Assembly: GCA_017428765.1 (NCBI GenBank)
Contig: JAFRQF010000024.1
Span: forward strand, 1-43,302
DNA: 43,302 nt
Direction: 5' to 3'
Source of the DNA: Erysipelotrichaceae bacterium
GTDB lineage: Bacteria; Bacillota_I; Bacilli_A; Erysipelotrichales; Erysipelotrichaceae
Of the stretch, positions 1 to 7,930 are shown piece by piece. Position 1 is the stretch's first letter, and every line of letters begins with the position of its first letter. The notes beneath the pieces are model-generated. The model ran no database searches. It worked only from the letters and a program-made list of their open reading frames with translations, and was not told where the DNA came from. A program made the position numbers and the translations under genes.

Positions 1-134
1 TAGAGCCACAGTTTCGCTATCCCTTCTTCTCCCCGCTTCCTCACGGAAGTCAGGCTTGGGAGTCGCTATCGGATTCACCGGTAACAGGTGCTCCTTGGGA
101 CTCTCACCCCAGATGCATGACATGCCCGTCATAC
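1..134 (-). mobile_element. Group II intron, 5' end (domain I start), continues off the left edge
   Basis: Read on the minus strand from position 134, the sequence begins GTATGAC, forms a short stem (ATGAC/GTCAT) around a GGGCAT loop, and continues with GGGGTGAGAGTCCC. This is the layout of the first part of group II intron domain I as I remember it from class C introns (stem around GGCAT, then GGGTGAGAGTCCC). It starts immediately after the T-run of a Rho-independent terminator (135-160) in the sense orientation, which is the known target preference of class C introns. The 5' boundary GTATG differs slightly from the usual GTGYG. The rest of the ribozyme and any reverse transcriptase gene would lie outside the window. 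The class is inferred. Confidence 0.72.
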
Positions 135-160
135 AAGAAAAGCTCACTTTTATCGTGAGC
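135..160 (-). terminator. Rho-independent terminator of the flavoprotein gene
   Basis: On the minus strand a 6-bp stem GCTCAC/GTGAGC (160-155 with 147-142) closes a GATAAAA loop and is followed by TTTTCTT (141-135). A weaker GC-rich hairpin (about 173-195) lies between it and the stop codon at 210. The intron begins directly after the T-run. Confidence 0.75.
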
Positions 161-209
161 CTCAATAAACGAAAGGGACGTTTTCACGCCCCCTTCTTCA
201 TTTAACAGA

Positions 210-2186
210 TCAAATGCTGTTGGCTGCGTCGTATGCTTCCCAGATCGCCTTCATGATCGTGGCAGCACCTGTCGCATCACCGACTTCGCACATCGGAACA
301 CCAAGTTCTTTCCATTCTTCCTTGAGATTCGGAGCCGGTCTGAAACCTAAGGCCGAAACAACGGTATCTGCCTTGATCTTTGTTTTCTCACCGTCTTTCG
401 TCTCGACGATCGCGCCGTCATCCGTCACTTCGACGAGCTTCGTGGATGTGCAGACCTTGACACCTTTGTTTTCGAACAGGTCGCAGATCATCTGCTTGTT
501 CGGATATGGCGCACTGGCTCCGCCCGCCGCCATGATGTCATCAAGCGCTTCGACGATGATGACTTCTTTTCCGTGGTTCGCCTCATCGAGTGCGATCTCA
601 CAGCCGACAAGTCCGCCGCCGACGATGACGACTTTGCGTCCAAGCTTTTCCGGATGATCGATCGCATCCAGCGAGGATACGGCCTTATCAAGACCCGGAA
701 TGTTCGGATGGACTTCGTTGGTACCGGTCGCCAGAATGATGGCATCCGGTTCCTGTTTTTTGATGCAGTTGATGCATGGTTCATGATTTAACTTCACATC
801 GATGCCAAGTTCCCTGATCTCGTTCTGATACCAGGCATTGAGTTTTGCGATCTCTGTCTTGAAGGAATGCGCACCGGCCTCTACGACATGACCGCCGAGA
901 TGATCGGATTTTTCAAACAGAGTGACTTTATAGCCTCTGAGTGCGCAAGTCCTTGCCGCTTCCATGCCGGCGATACCGCCGCCGACAACGACGACCTTCT
1001 TTTCCCCATTGCCAGGTTTGAGGCCTACGACGAGCTCTCTGGCTGCCTGCGGGTTGACGGCACAGGATGCCGGCTCACCTGTCTCGACGCATCTTCTGAA
1101 GCAGCCCATGTTGCAGCCGATACAAGGACGGATCTTTTCTGTCCTTTCAGACATGACTTTGTTCGGATATTCCGGATCGGCCAATGAAGGTCTTCCAAGG
1201 CCCACGGCGTCGATCTCGCCTTTTTCGATGGCTTCCGCTGCCAGATCATAATCCTGCATCCTGCCGCCGGCAATGATCGGGATATTGGTCACTGCTTTTG
1301 CCTTGGCAGCCAACGGGATCATGAAGCCCTGCGGATTGTACATCGGCGGGCAGGCATAATAGAAGGCATCATAAGTACCTGTATCGACATCTAAAAAGTT
1401 GTAGCCGTAGCTTTCCAGAAGTTTTGCGATCTCTACGCCTTCTTCCAGAGTCCTGCCGACTTCTTCCTCACCGGTCAGAGTTGCCTTGTCATAGTCTTTG
1501 ATGTAGGTCTTCAAGCCAAGACGCATGCCGACCGGGAAGTCGTCACCGCATTTTTCATGGATGCCTTCGACGATCTCTCTGGCTGCACGAAGTCTGTTTT
1601 CCAGGCTGCCGCCGTATTCGTCGGTCCTTCTGTTGAAGAACGCCATGCCAAACTGGTCTAACAGATAGCCCCAGTGCATCGCATGGATCTCGACACCGTC
1701 ATAGCCGCATTCCTTGGCGACTGCAGCACCTTCGATCATATCGGCGATCTTCTGCTTGATCTGTTCGACAGTGAGTTCCGGTGATTTCTGCGAAGGATTT
1801 CTCCAGACCGGATTTTCGGAAGGTCCCGGAAGACCCGGATAGTTTCTGCCAAGACCCATGGTGATCTGGCAGAAGATCTTCGAACCGGCCTTGTGGATGG
1901 TATCCGTAAGTACCTTCGCTCTTTCCTGCCAGTGTTTGTTGGTGTTGACGTTAGGTCCCAAAGCGGAATACGGATCGACATGATAATCGGTCGCTGCCGC
2001 ACCCGGGATGATCAGACCGAAACCGCCTTTTGCCCTGAGTTCAAAATAATGGATCAGATTGTCGGAAAAACCGCCTTCCTCATCGTAAGATAAAGCGCCC
2101 ATCGTCATCGGGATGACCGTGAAACGATTCGGGATCTCTACATTACAGATCTTGTAAGGCTTAGAGAAAACATCGTACTTGCTCAT
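210..2186 (-). CDS. Old yellow enzyme-type NAD(P)H:flavin oxidoreductase with Fe-S cluster (2,4-dienoyl-CoA reductase / enoate reductase family)
   Basis: The protein has 658 residues, the usual length of the multidomain family. The N-terminal half is an FMN-binding TIM barrel carrying the family signature GYLLDQFGMAFFNRRTDEYG. A CIGCNMGCFRRC cluster near residues 355-370 would bind one [4Fe-4S]. Two Rossmann folds follow: GGGIAGMEAA for FAD and GGGLVGCEIA for NAD(P)H. Such enzymes pass electrons from NAD(P)H through FAD and Fe-S to FMN and reduce activated C=C bonds in the cytoplasm of anaerobes; the substrate cannot be read from sequence. The start has AGGAGAG upstream at a long spacing of about 11 bases. 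The gene is monocistronic, ending in the terminator at 135-160, with tandem repeats upstream (2232-2279) as possible operators. Confidence 0.93.
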   Translation of the reverse strand: MSKYDVFSKPYKICNVEIPNRFTVIPMTMGALSYDEEGGFSDNLIHYFELRAKGGFGLIIPGAAATDYHVDPYSALGPNVNTNKHWQERAKVLTDTIHKAGSKIFCQITMGLGRNYPGLPGPSENPVWRNPSQKSPELTVEQIKQKIADMIEGAAVAKECGYDGVEIHAMHWGYLLDQFGMAFFNRRTDEYGGSLENRLRAAREIVEGIHEKCGDDFPVGMRLGLKTYIKDYDKATLTGEEEVGRTLEEGVEIAKLLESYGYNFLDVDTGTYDAFYYACPPMYNPQGFMIPLAAKAKAVTNIPIIAGGRMQDYDLAAEAIEKGEIDAVGLGRPSLADPEYPNKVMSERTEKIRPCIGCNMGCFRRCVETGEPASCAVNPQAARELVVGLKPGNGEKKVVVVGGGIAGMEAARTCALRGYKVTLFEKSDHLGGHVVEAGAHSFKTEIAKLNAWYQNEIRELGIDVKLNHEPCINCIKKQEPDAIILATGTNEVHPNIPGLDKAVSSLDAIDHPEKLGRKVVIVGGGLVGCEIALDEANHGKEVIIVEALDDIMAAGGASAPYPNKQMICDLFENKGVKVCTSTKLVEVTDDGAIVETKDGEKTKIKADTVVSALGFRPAPNLKEEWKELGVPMCEVGDATGAATIMKAIWEAYDAANSI

Positions 2187-2231
2187 ATTATATTTGCTCT
2201 CCTATAGTATTATTCTAACATCCAATGTGTC

Positions 2232-2279
2232 TGTGAAACGATGAGTCTTTATTTTTGTGAAACGATATGACTTTATTTT
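2232..2279. repeat. Two tandem 24-bp direct repeats upstream of the flavoprotein gene
   Basis: Units 2232-2255 and 2256-2279 both begin TGTGAAACGAT and end TTTATTTT, and differ at three positions in the middle. They lie just upstream of the likely promoter of the flavoprotein gene and overlap the stop codon of the preceding small gene. The placement suggests a pair of binding sites for a regulator (TCGTTTCACA on the minus strand); no regulator is identified. Confidence 0.7.
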
Positions 2280-2449
2280 TCTCTGATCCAGACTCCTTTA
2301 TACAATGTGTGGCAGCTGTTGTCCGTCGCAACGACATAAGGGACAAGCTTGTTTTCCAGAGATCTTACGATATATCTCTTCTCTCCGTTTTCATCATCAT
2401 AGATGATCTGTCCGACCTTGATCTCACTTAATGTTTCCGCTTTTTTCAT
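2273..2449 (-). CDS. Small conserved-looking protein, 58 aa, function unknown
   Basis: A 58-codon ORF starts at ATG 2449 behind a near-perfect ribosome binding site (AAGGAGGT, 7 bases before the ATG) and ends with TAA at 2273. The protein begins MKKAETLSEIKVGQIIYDDE and ends KGVWIREK, and contains alternating beta-type stretches (RYIVRS, LVPYVVA). It has no signal peptide or membrane segment. The composition and the ribosome binding site argue for a real gene. I do not recognise the family; a small SH3-like beta-barrel fold is only a guess. It lies between the GH1 terminator and the flavoprotein gene. Confidence 0.65.
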   Translation of the reverse strand: MKKAETLSEIKVGQIIYDDENGEKRYIVRSLENKLVPYVVATDNSCHTLYKGVWIREK

Positions 2450-2514
2450 GAACTTACCTCCTTAAGCCCATCTTATCCTTTTTATGAAAAGACCCTGGGT
2501 AAAAATCCGGACAC

Positions 2515-2538
2515 TGAAAAAGGAGCTGTAACAGCTCC
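2515..2538 (-). terminator. Terminator of the GH2-GH1 glycan operon
   Basis: On the minus strand a 7-bp perfect stem GGAGCTG/CAGCTCC with a TTA loop (2538-2522) is followed by TTTTTC. It lies 26 bases after the GH1 stop codon and closes the operon. Confidence 0.88.
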
Positions 2539-2563
2539 CTCATAAAGAATGTTTTTTGAAAAA

Positions 2564-3871
2564 CTAATCGAGATCTTCGCCATTGGAAGCGATAACCTTC
2601 TGATAATAAGAGGCGGAATCCTTCAGATAACGATCCTTGGTCTTAAAATCCACATAGATCAATCCGAAGCGCGGGCCATAGCCCTCCGCCCATTCGAAAT
2701 TGTCCATCAAAGACCAGTACTCATAGCCTAAGACATCATAGCCTTCATCCACTGCCCGTTTGAGATGTGCCAGATAATCCTTCATGAAACCGATACGCTT
2801 TTCATCATGGATGGAAAGATCTTCATTCAATCGATCCTCATCGCACATTCCGTTTTCCGTTACCAGGATCGGCAGATGATAACGTTCGCTCCAGAAGCGG
2901 ATCGTCCAATACAGACAGCGTCCGTCGTTCACCCAACCTAAAGAGTTCTTTCTCTCCGGTGGAAGAGAATCGTCTTTGCCATACCAGTTGTTCGTGAATG
3001 GCGCATAGGTATTGATGCCGATGAAATCGAGCTTCGTTTTTATCGAAGGCAGATACTTGTCAGAGATCTTGTAGATGCCAAATGCTCTTACGCTTCTTCC
3101 TTCCAATAATGGTGCTGCCCACCAGAGATTGTTCATCAAGCCGGAACCTTTGGAAAAAGAATCTTCATACGCCTGTCTGATCCCTTCCTCGTTTTCCTTT
3201 TCCGGAATAAAAACGGATGTTGCCATGGCGATGCCGACCTTCGGTGTCTTTTTTGCCAAAGCACGGATGATCCTCACCGAGGCGTGGAAAGCCATCAGAC
3301 AGTTTTCCGTGAGTCTTGGCAAAGACAGATATTTTTTCATGAATGGCGCATGGTTTCCTGTCATATGCCCGTTCATGATGAAACACTGCGGTTCGTTCAT
3401 CGGGATCCAATAGGTCACCCGATCGGAATAGGCATCGACGATGATCCTGGTATACTGTTCAAAAAGCATTATGATATTCTTGCTCAGCCAGCCTCCTTTT
3501 TCCTGTACCCAGGCCGGCAGATCCCAGTGATACAAAGTCACCAGCGGTTCGATGCCGTTTTTCAATAATTCATCGATCAGATCGTTATAGAAGGCAATGC
3601 CTTTTTCATTGACCTCACCTTCTTTCGGAACGATCCTTGACCAGGAGATCGAAAAGCGATAGGACTTCAGACCAAGCTCCTTCATCAGCTGCACATCTTC
3701 TTTATAGAGATGGTAATGATCGCATGCCTCATGACAGGTCTCGCTATTTTTGATCTTTCCTTCCGGCGCCAGGTCCCAGATGGAAGGGGTCCTTCCATCT
3801 TCGTTCCAGCCGCCTTCGATCTGTGCGGAAGCAGTTGCCGCACCCCATAAGAAATCTTTTGAAAAACTCAT
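2564..3871 (-). CDS. Glycoside hydrolase family 1, beta-glucosidase type
   Basis: This 435-residue intracellular GH1 retaining hydrolase has the N-terminal signature DFLWGAATASAQIEGG. The acid/base Glu160 is in MNEPQ and the nucleophile Glu339 is in TENG. The aglycone-side motif NFEWAEGY is typical of enzymes that act on unphosphorylated beta-glucosides or beta-galactosides, unlike the two phospho-type GH1 proteins elsewhere in the window. There is no signal peptide. It is the last gene of the operon; its ATG follows the GH39 stop codon with the ribosome binding site AAAGGGG overlapping the GH39 3' end. It probably removes non-reducing glucosyl or galactosyl units from imported oligosaccharides. 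Confidence 0.92.
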   Translation of the reverse strand: MSFSKDFLWGAATASAQIEGGWNEDGRTPSIWDLAPEGKIKNSETCHEACDHYHLYKEDVQLMKELGLKSYRFSISWSRIVPKEGEVNEKGIAFYNDLIDELLKNGIEPLVTLYHWDLPAWVQEKGGWLSKNIIMLFEQYTRIIVDAYSDRVTYWIPMNEPQCFIMNGHMTGNHAPFMKKYLSLPRLTENCLMAFHASVRIIRALAKKTPKVGIAMATSVFIPEKENEEGIRQAYEDSFSKGSGLMNNLWWAAPLLEGRSVRAFGIYKISDKYLPSIKTKLDFIGINTYAPFTNNWYGKDDSLPPERKNSLGWVNDGRCLYWTIRFWSERYHLPILVTENGMCDEDRLNEDLSIHDEKRIGFMKDYLAHLKRAVDEGYDVLGYEYWSLMDNFEWAEGYGPRFGLIYVDFKTKDRYLKDSASYYQKVIASNGEDLD

Positions 3872-3872
3872 C

Positions 3873-5417
3873 TCATTCCCCTTTGATCGTATATAAGATC
3901 ACATCATTGGTACGAAGGCTTCCCTTGAGCAGAGTGCCTTCTTCTGTTACTTCAAACGCTGCTTTTTCTTTCCTGAGCTTCGATAATTCTTTGATCAGCT
4001 TCACTTCTTCCGGCAGTAAGACTTCCGGAGATTCCATCTTCTCCCATAAGCGTTTGGGATTGCAGTGGCAATCATCGATCCTTTCTTCATAGACTTCAGA
4101 TGCCTTTGTGTTGATGAAGATCTCAAACTCGTTTTCTTCATCCTTAAGCGGATCATTGTCCTGCGCCGTCAATACGACCTGAATGTCTTTGCCGTTTTTA
4201 AAAGCCGCATATTCGATCTTGCCGAATTCACGGAAACCGACGTCGAGACGTTCATCGAACAGTTTTGACAGGATCTTGAAAGCGTGGAAGTTCGGCTTCG
4301 GGATGCCGTCATTGGTCAGTATGCCATATCCGCCGATGAACGGCTTATTGAGCTGTATCTGTTCCTCGAAAAGATCGGAAAGGCACCAGAAGAAGTAGCC
4401 TTTGAAATCGTTCTTCAGATCCAGTACCGACTTGATGACAAAGGCTGCCGAATACTTTTCATCGTGCACCGGTGCGGCAAAGATCGCCATCGAGTTCCAT
4501 TCGCTGATGAATGCAGGAAGATCCTTCACCTTTTCTTTCAATGCATCATCCATTTCTGTCAGGGCATCTTTCGGTACGGCAGCCGCCTTGCCCGGATCAA
4601 AGAACATCTTTCCCAACGTCTTGGTCAGATCGGCTTTGTGTTTCACCGCCTCCCTCATCGTCTTAAAGATACCGGCATAATTGGCCGGCGTGATCAGATT
4701 GCCAAACGCATCCCCCGGATAGTGATGGGTCGAAACGAAATCAAGCGGCACATCATTCTTCTTACAATAGTCCAGGAATTCATCGATCCACTTGCAGGCA
4801 CTTGTTGAAGGTCCGCCGACCTGAAGATCTTCATCCACCGATTTTACGGCTCTCGCGGTCACTTCATAGAGCTTGAAATAGTCTTTCTGATCTCCCGAAA
4901 AGAAACCGCCTTTGAGATCCGGCTCGTTCCAGACTTCGAAGTACCAGCTCTCCACTTCCTTTTCGCCATAGCGGGATAGCAGATAGGAGATGAATTTTCT
5001 GATATACTTGCTCCACTCCTCATAGTCTTTTGGGATGGAAGTGTTGTTTTTATAATGCAGACCATAGGTCTTCTTTTTGGCCAGCGGTGTCGGCATGAAG
5101 GATAATTCAACGAAAGGCTTCATGCCGGCCTTCAAGACATTGTCATAGACATGTCCGCACTGCCGGAAATTCCAGTCTCTGACATTCCGGCCGCCGGGCA
5201 TCGGCGAAAAGGCATTGAGATCCGACACCGTCCACATGTCATCATCGAAAATGCCGTGGAAACGGATGGAGCGGATGCCCAGTTCCTCATGAACGAAATT
5301 CATCTGTTCCAGCATATCGGAACGGTGGAACTGATAAGCGTGGTCGCCGCCGATCCCTTCCTTCCAGCTGTCGTCTGTCTTTGTCGTTTTGCCGTTTACA
5401 TCGATGTCGATCTTCAT
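3873..5417 (-). CDS. Glycoside hydrolase family 39, beta-xylosidase type
   Basis: This is a cytoplasmic retaining glycosidase of 514 residues. The TIM barrel carries the acid/base Glu165 in YFEVWNEPDL and the likely nucleophile Glu306 in FISEWNS; RFHGIFDDDM is another family motif. The C-terminal part resembles the beta-sandwich seen in GH39 xylosidases. I chose the ATG at 5417 because GGGAGAA stands at proper spacing before it; the two in-frame ATGs further upstream (5432 and 5423) leave no room for a ribosome binding site. It follows GH3 in the operon and is followed by GH1. Beta-1,4-xylosidase activity is the most common function of the family; specificity is inferred. Confidence 0.88.
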   Translation of the reverse strand: MKIDIDVNGKTTKTDDSWKEGIGGDHAYQFHRSDMLEQMNFVHEELGIRSIRFHGIFDDDMWTVSDLNAFSPMPGGRNVRDWNFRQCGHVYDNVLKAGMKPFVELSFMPTPLAKKKTYGLHYKNNTSIPKDYEEWSKYIRKFISYLLSRYGEKEVESWYFEVWNEPDLKGGFFSGDQKDYFKLYEVTARAVKSVDEDLQVGGPSTSACKWIDEFLDYCKKNDVPLDFVSTHHYPGDAFGNLITPANYAGIFKTMREAVKHKADLTKTLGKMFFDPGKAAAVPKDALTEMDDALKEKVKDLPAFISEWNSMAIFAAPVHDEKYSAAFVIKSVLDLKNDFKGYFFWCLSDLFEEQIQLNKPFIGGYGILTNDGIPKPNFHAFKILSKLFDERLDVGFREFGKIEYAAFKNGKDIQVVLTAQDNDPLKDEENEFEIFINTKASEVYEERIDDCHCNPKRLWEKMESPEVLLPEEVKLIKELSKLRKEKAAFEVTEEGTLLKGSLRTNDVILYTIKGE

Positions 5418-5432
5418 ATTCATTTCTCCCAT

Positions 5433-7922
5433 TCAGAAAAGCTCAGTCTGCCGTTTCTTATCGAAACCATTTTCGCGTATGAAATCCTCACTCGTTTTGG
5501 CAGCAAAGACGATCTTCAAGGCATAATACGCAGACACTTGCAGTTCTTCCCTGTTCAATTCCTTTTCTTTGATTGCCTTGCATAAAGCGGCATACGTATT
5601 TCTGGTACCCGGCATGATCATATTGTTGCCTGACTTCACCGCTTCAACATAGGAACAGTTGTCTACCGCATCCCAGTCTGACATGACCAGGCCTTCATAG
5701 CCCCATTCACATCTTAAGATATCGATCAGAAGTTCCCGGCAGTTGGCGGTATAGATGCCGTTGATGCGATTGTAAGAAGACATCAGGGCCATCGGTCTTT
5801 CTTTGCAGGCGATCTTAAATCCTCTCAGATAGATCTCCCGCAAAGCCCGTTGGGAAAGATTGGAAGAGACTTGAGTCCGTTCATTTTCCCGGTTGTTGCA
5901 GGCAAAATGTTTGATCGTTACGCCGATGCCGCGATGCGATTGCACGCCTCTTGTCATGGCTGCCGCCATCTCGCCGGAGACCAGTGGATCCTCGGAATAG
6001 TATTCAAAATTCCTTCCGCAAAGCGGATCGCGATGGATATTGAGTGCCGGTGCCAGCCATAAGGTGATGCCCATGTTTAACATCTCCTCGCCCACACCTC
6101 TTCCGGCTTGCTCGATGAGTGGTGCGTTGAAAGTCTGCGCCATCAAAGCCGCATTAGGAAACGCGGTGCAGTACTGATAGCACAGGGTATCTCTCTTGCC
6201 GGCAAACAGGAAACGCAGTTTCGGGATCACCCGCTTGAGCCAGCCCCACTGATAATCCTGAGGCAGTTCATCGACATAGCGGGTCTGCCCGCTAGGACTG
6301 TAGGCGGACTTAGGCATGATGTTGATCCCTGCCGGACCATCGGACATGACAGTTCCCGGGATCCCCTTTTTTAACAGGCGGGACGTCGTATTGCCGCACG
6401 CACCCATGACCTTGATATAGACCGGATCATGATACCCGCCGCCCATGGCAAACATCGCCAGCTCTTTTTCGCTGAGCGTTTCCAGATACTTCTGTATCTT
6501 TTCATCCGCTTGCGGCAAAGAATAATCATAGGTATGGACTTTGGTCTCAACATCAAATTCACAGACCGGAAGTCCCGTAAGATCTGTTTCTTCTGTCCGG
6601 ATCGAAAGCTCCTTGAACGGACGCTTCTTTTCCATCAGGCGCTTGCATTTCTCTGTGATCCTGTCTTCCTTCAGCCGCAAGGCAAAGACCATAGTATCGT
6701 GTAAGGCATCCTCTGCCAGAGAAACACCATAATCTCCCGCTTCCAGAAGGAAAGCATCCTGACTCTCGTCGTAGCTTCCCTGTTCCTTCATATCGAAGGA
6801 AAGTTTCAGAGTCTCACTTTCATCGGGAGAGAGCTCCTTGCTTTTTTTGAAAGCGACCAGGCTTTTTACTTCACCGTTCAGCTTGTCGTGAAGCTTATAC
6901 AGGAAGACGAAGACGACTTCTTTTCCTGCATGATTGCCGGTGTTCTTCACTTCCACATCCAGGAAGACTTCGCTTCCTTTGACTTCAAAACCCTTCAGTT
7001 TCTTTTCGAAAGACGTATAAGACAGGCCATACCCGAAAGGATAATACGGTCTGATCTTCATCGCATCAAAGTAGCGGTAACCCACATAGATGCCTTCCTC
7101 ATAATCCTCTTCCAGCTTTTCCTTATGATCGATCTTCGAGACTGGATGATCCGCATAACGTTTCACCCAGGTATCGGCCAGCCTGCCGCTGGGCGACACT
7201 TTGCCCGCGAGCACTTCACCCAAGGCATTGCCCCCTTCTTCCCCGGCTTGTCCGTAATAAAGGATGGCATCGGGATCGATGACATCCAGATCGCTCATTT
7301 CAAGACTTGAACCGCAGTTGAGTATGACGATCAGATGTTCATAATGTTCCTTGCAGATCTTAAGGTTTTCGACTTCCAGCTCAGAGAGACGGAAATCGCT
7401 TCTTTCATCCTTCCGATCGAGACCTTCCCCTGCCTGTCTGGCGATGACATAGATGCAGACCTTTGCTTCATCACTCAGATCTTCTTTCCGGATCAGATCA
7501 CCGACCGGATAGTTGAGCTTGAATTCAAAGATCTTCTTGAACATGTCCACGACTTTCCACACCGGATAGCCTTTGATCTGTTCTTCGACCATCGCTTTGA
7601 AATCGGCTTCTTCCTTCTTTCTTGTTTCCGTGAAACGCTCAAGCCAGGAACTGCCGACGACTTCAAAACCGTTATTCTTCAAGCCATCCTCAATATTGAC
7701 ACTGTAACGTTCTTTGACATCACCGCTGCCGGTACCGCCTTTGACCGTCATCCTGGCCCCGCCGCCATATAAGGCGATCTTGTTTTCCCTCAGCGGCAGG
7801 ATCCCGTTGTTTTTCAATAAGACGAAGCCCTCTTCCGCGATCTTTCTTGCGATCTGACGGTTGGCAAGTTCGATCGGTGTTTCACCGCCAGTACGGTTGC
7901 CATACAATCTGAACTTTTTCAT
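5433..7922 (-). CDS. Glycoside hydrolase family 3 with permuted domain order (beta-glucosidase/xylosidase)
   Basis: This protein of 829 residues has the GH3 domains in reversed order. The alpha/beta C-type domain comes first (EEGFVLLKNNGILPL, then GTGSGDV), followed by a fibronectin III-like part (FGYGLSYTSF), and then the TIM barrel (GGYHDP, KHFACNNRENER). The nucleophile Asp749 lies in VMSDWDAVD. This inverted arrangement is known for some rumen beta-glucosidases, such as those of Ruminococcus albus and Butyrivibrio fibrisolvens. No signal peptide is present. The ATG at 7922 is preferred over the GTG at 7934 because GAGGGTGG stands directly before it. It is translated after GH43 in the operon and would release terminal glucose or xylose. 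Confidence 0.92.
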   Translation of the reverse strand: MKKFRLYGNRTGGETPIELANRQIARKIAEEGFVLLKNNGILPLRENKIALYGGGARMTVKGGTGSGDVKERYSVNIEDGLKNNGFEVVGSSWLERFTETRKKEEADFKAMVEEQIKGYPVWKVVDMFKKIFEFKLNYPVGDLIRKEDLSDEAKVCIYVIARQAGEGLDRKDERSDFRLSELEVENLKICKEHYEHLIVILNCGSSLEMSDLDVIDPDAILYYGQAGEEGGNALGEVLAGKVSPSGRLADTWVKRYADHPVSKIDHKEKLEEDYEEGIYVGYRYFDAMKIRPYYPFGYGLSYTSFEKKLKGFEVKGSEVFLDVEVKNTGNHAGKEVVFVFLYKLHDKLNGEVKSLVAFKKSKELSPDESETLKLSFDMKEQGSYDESQDAFLLEAGDYGVSLAEDALHDTMVFALRLKEDRITEKCKRLMEKKRPFKELSIRTEETDLTGLPVCEFDVETKVHTYDYSLPQADEKIQKYLETLSEKELAMFAMGGGYHDPVYIKVMGACGNTTSRLLKKGIPGTVMSDGPAGINIMPKSAYSPSGQTRYVDELPQDYQWGWLKRVIPKLRFLFAGKRDTLCYQYCTAFPNAALMAQTFNAPLIEQAGRGVGEEMLNMGITLWLAPALNIHRDPLCGRNFEYYSEDPLVSGEMAAAMTRGVQSHRGIGVTIKHFACNNRENERTQVSSNLSQRALREIYLRGFKIACKERPMALMSSYNRINGIYTANCRELLIDILRCEWGYEGLVMSDWDAVDNCSYVEAVKSGNNMIMPGTRNTYAALCKAIKEKELNREELQVSAYYALKIVFAAKTSEDFIRENGFDKKRQTELF

Positions 7923-7930
7923 ATCCACCC

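Noticed and set aside
1..134. Cobalamin or other riboswitch
   Set aside because: Some short motifs (GGTGA, CCACAG) resemble riboswitch boxes, but the order does not fit a B12 element and the segment lies downstream of a terminator rather than upstream of a gene on that strand.
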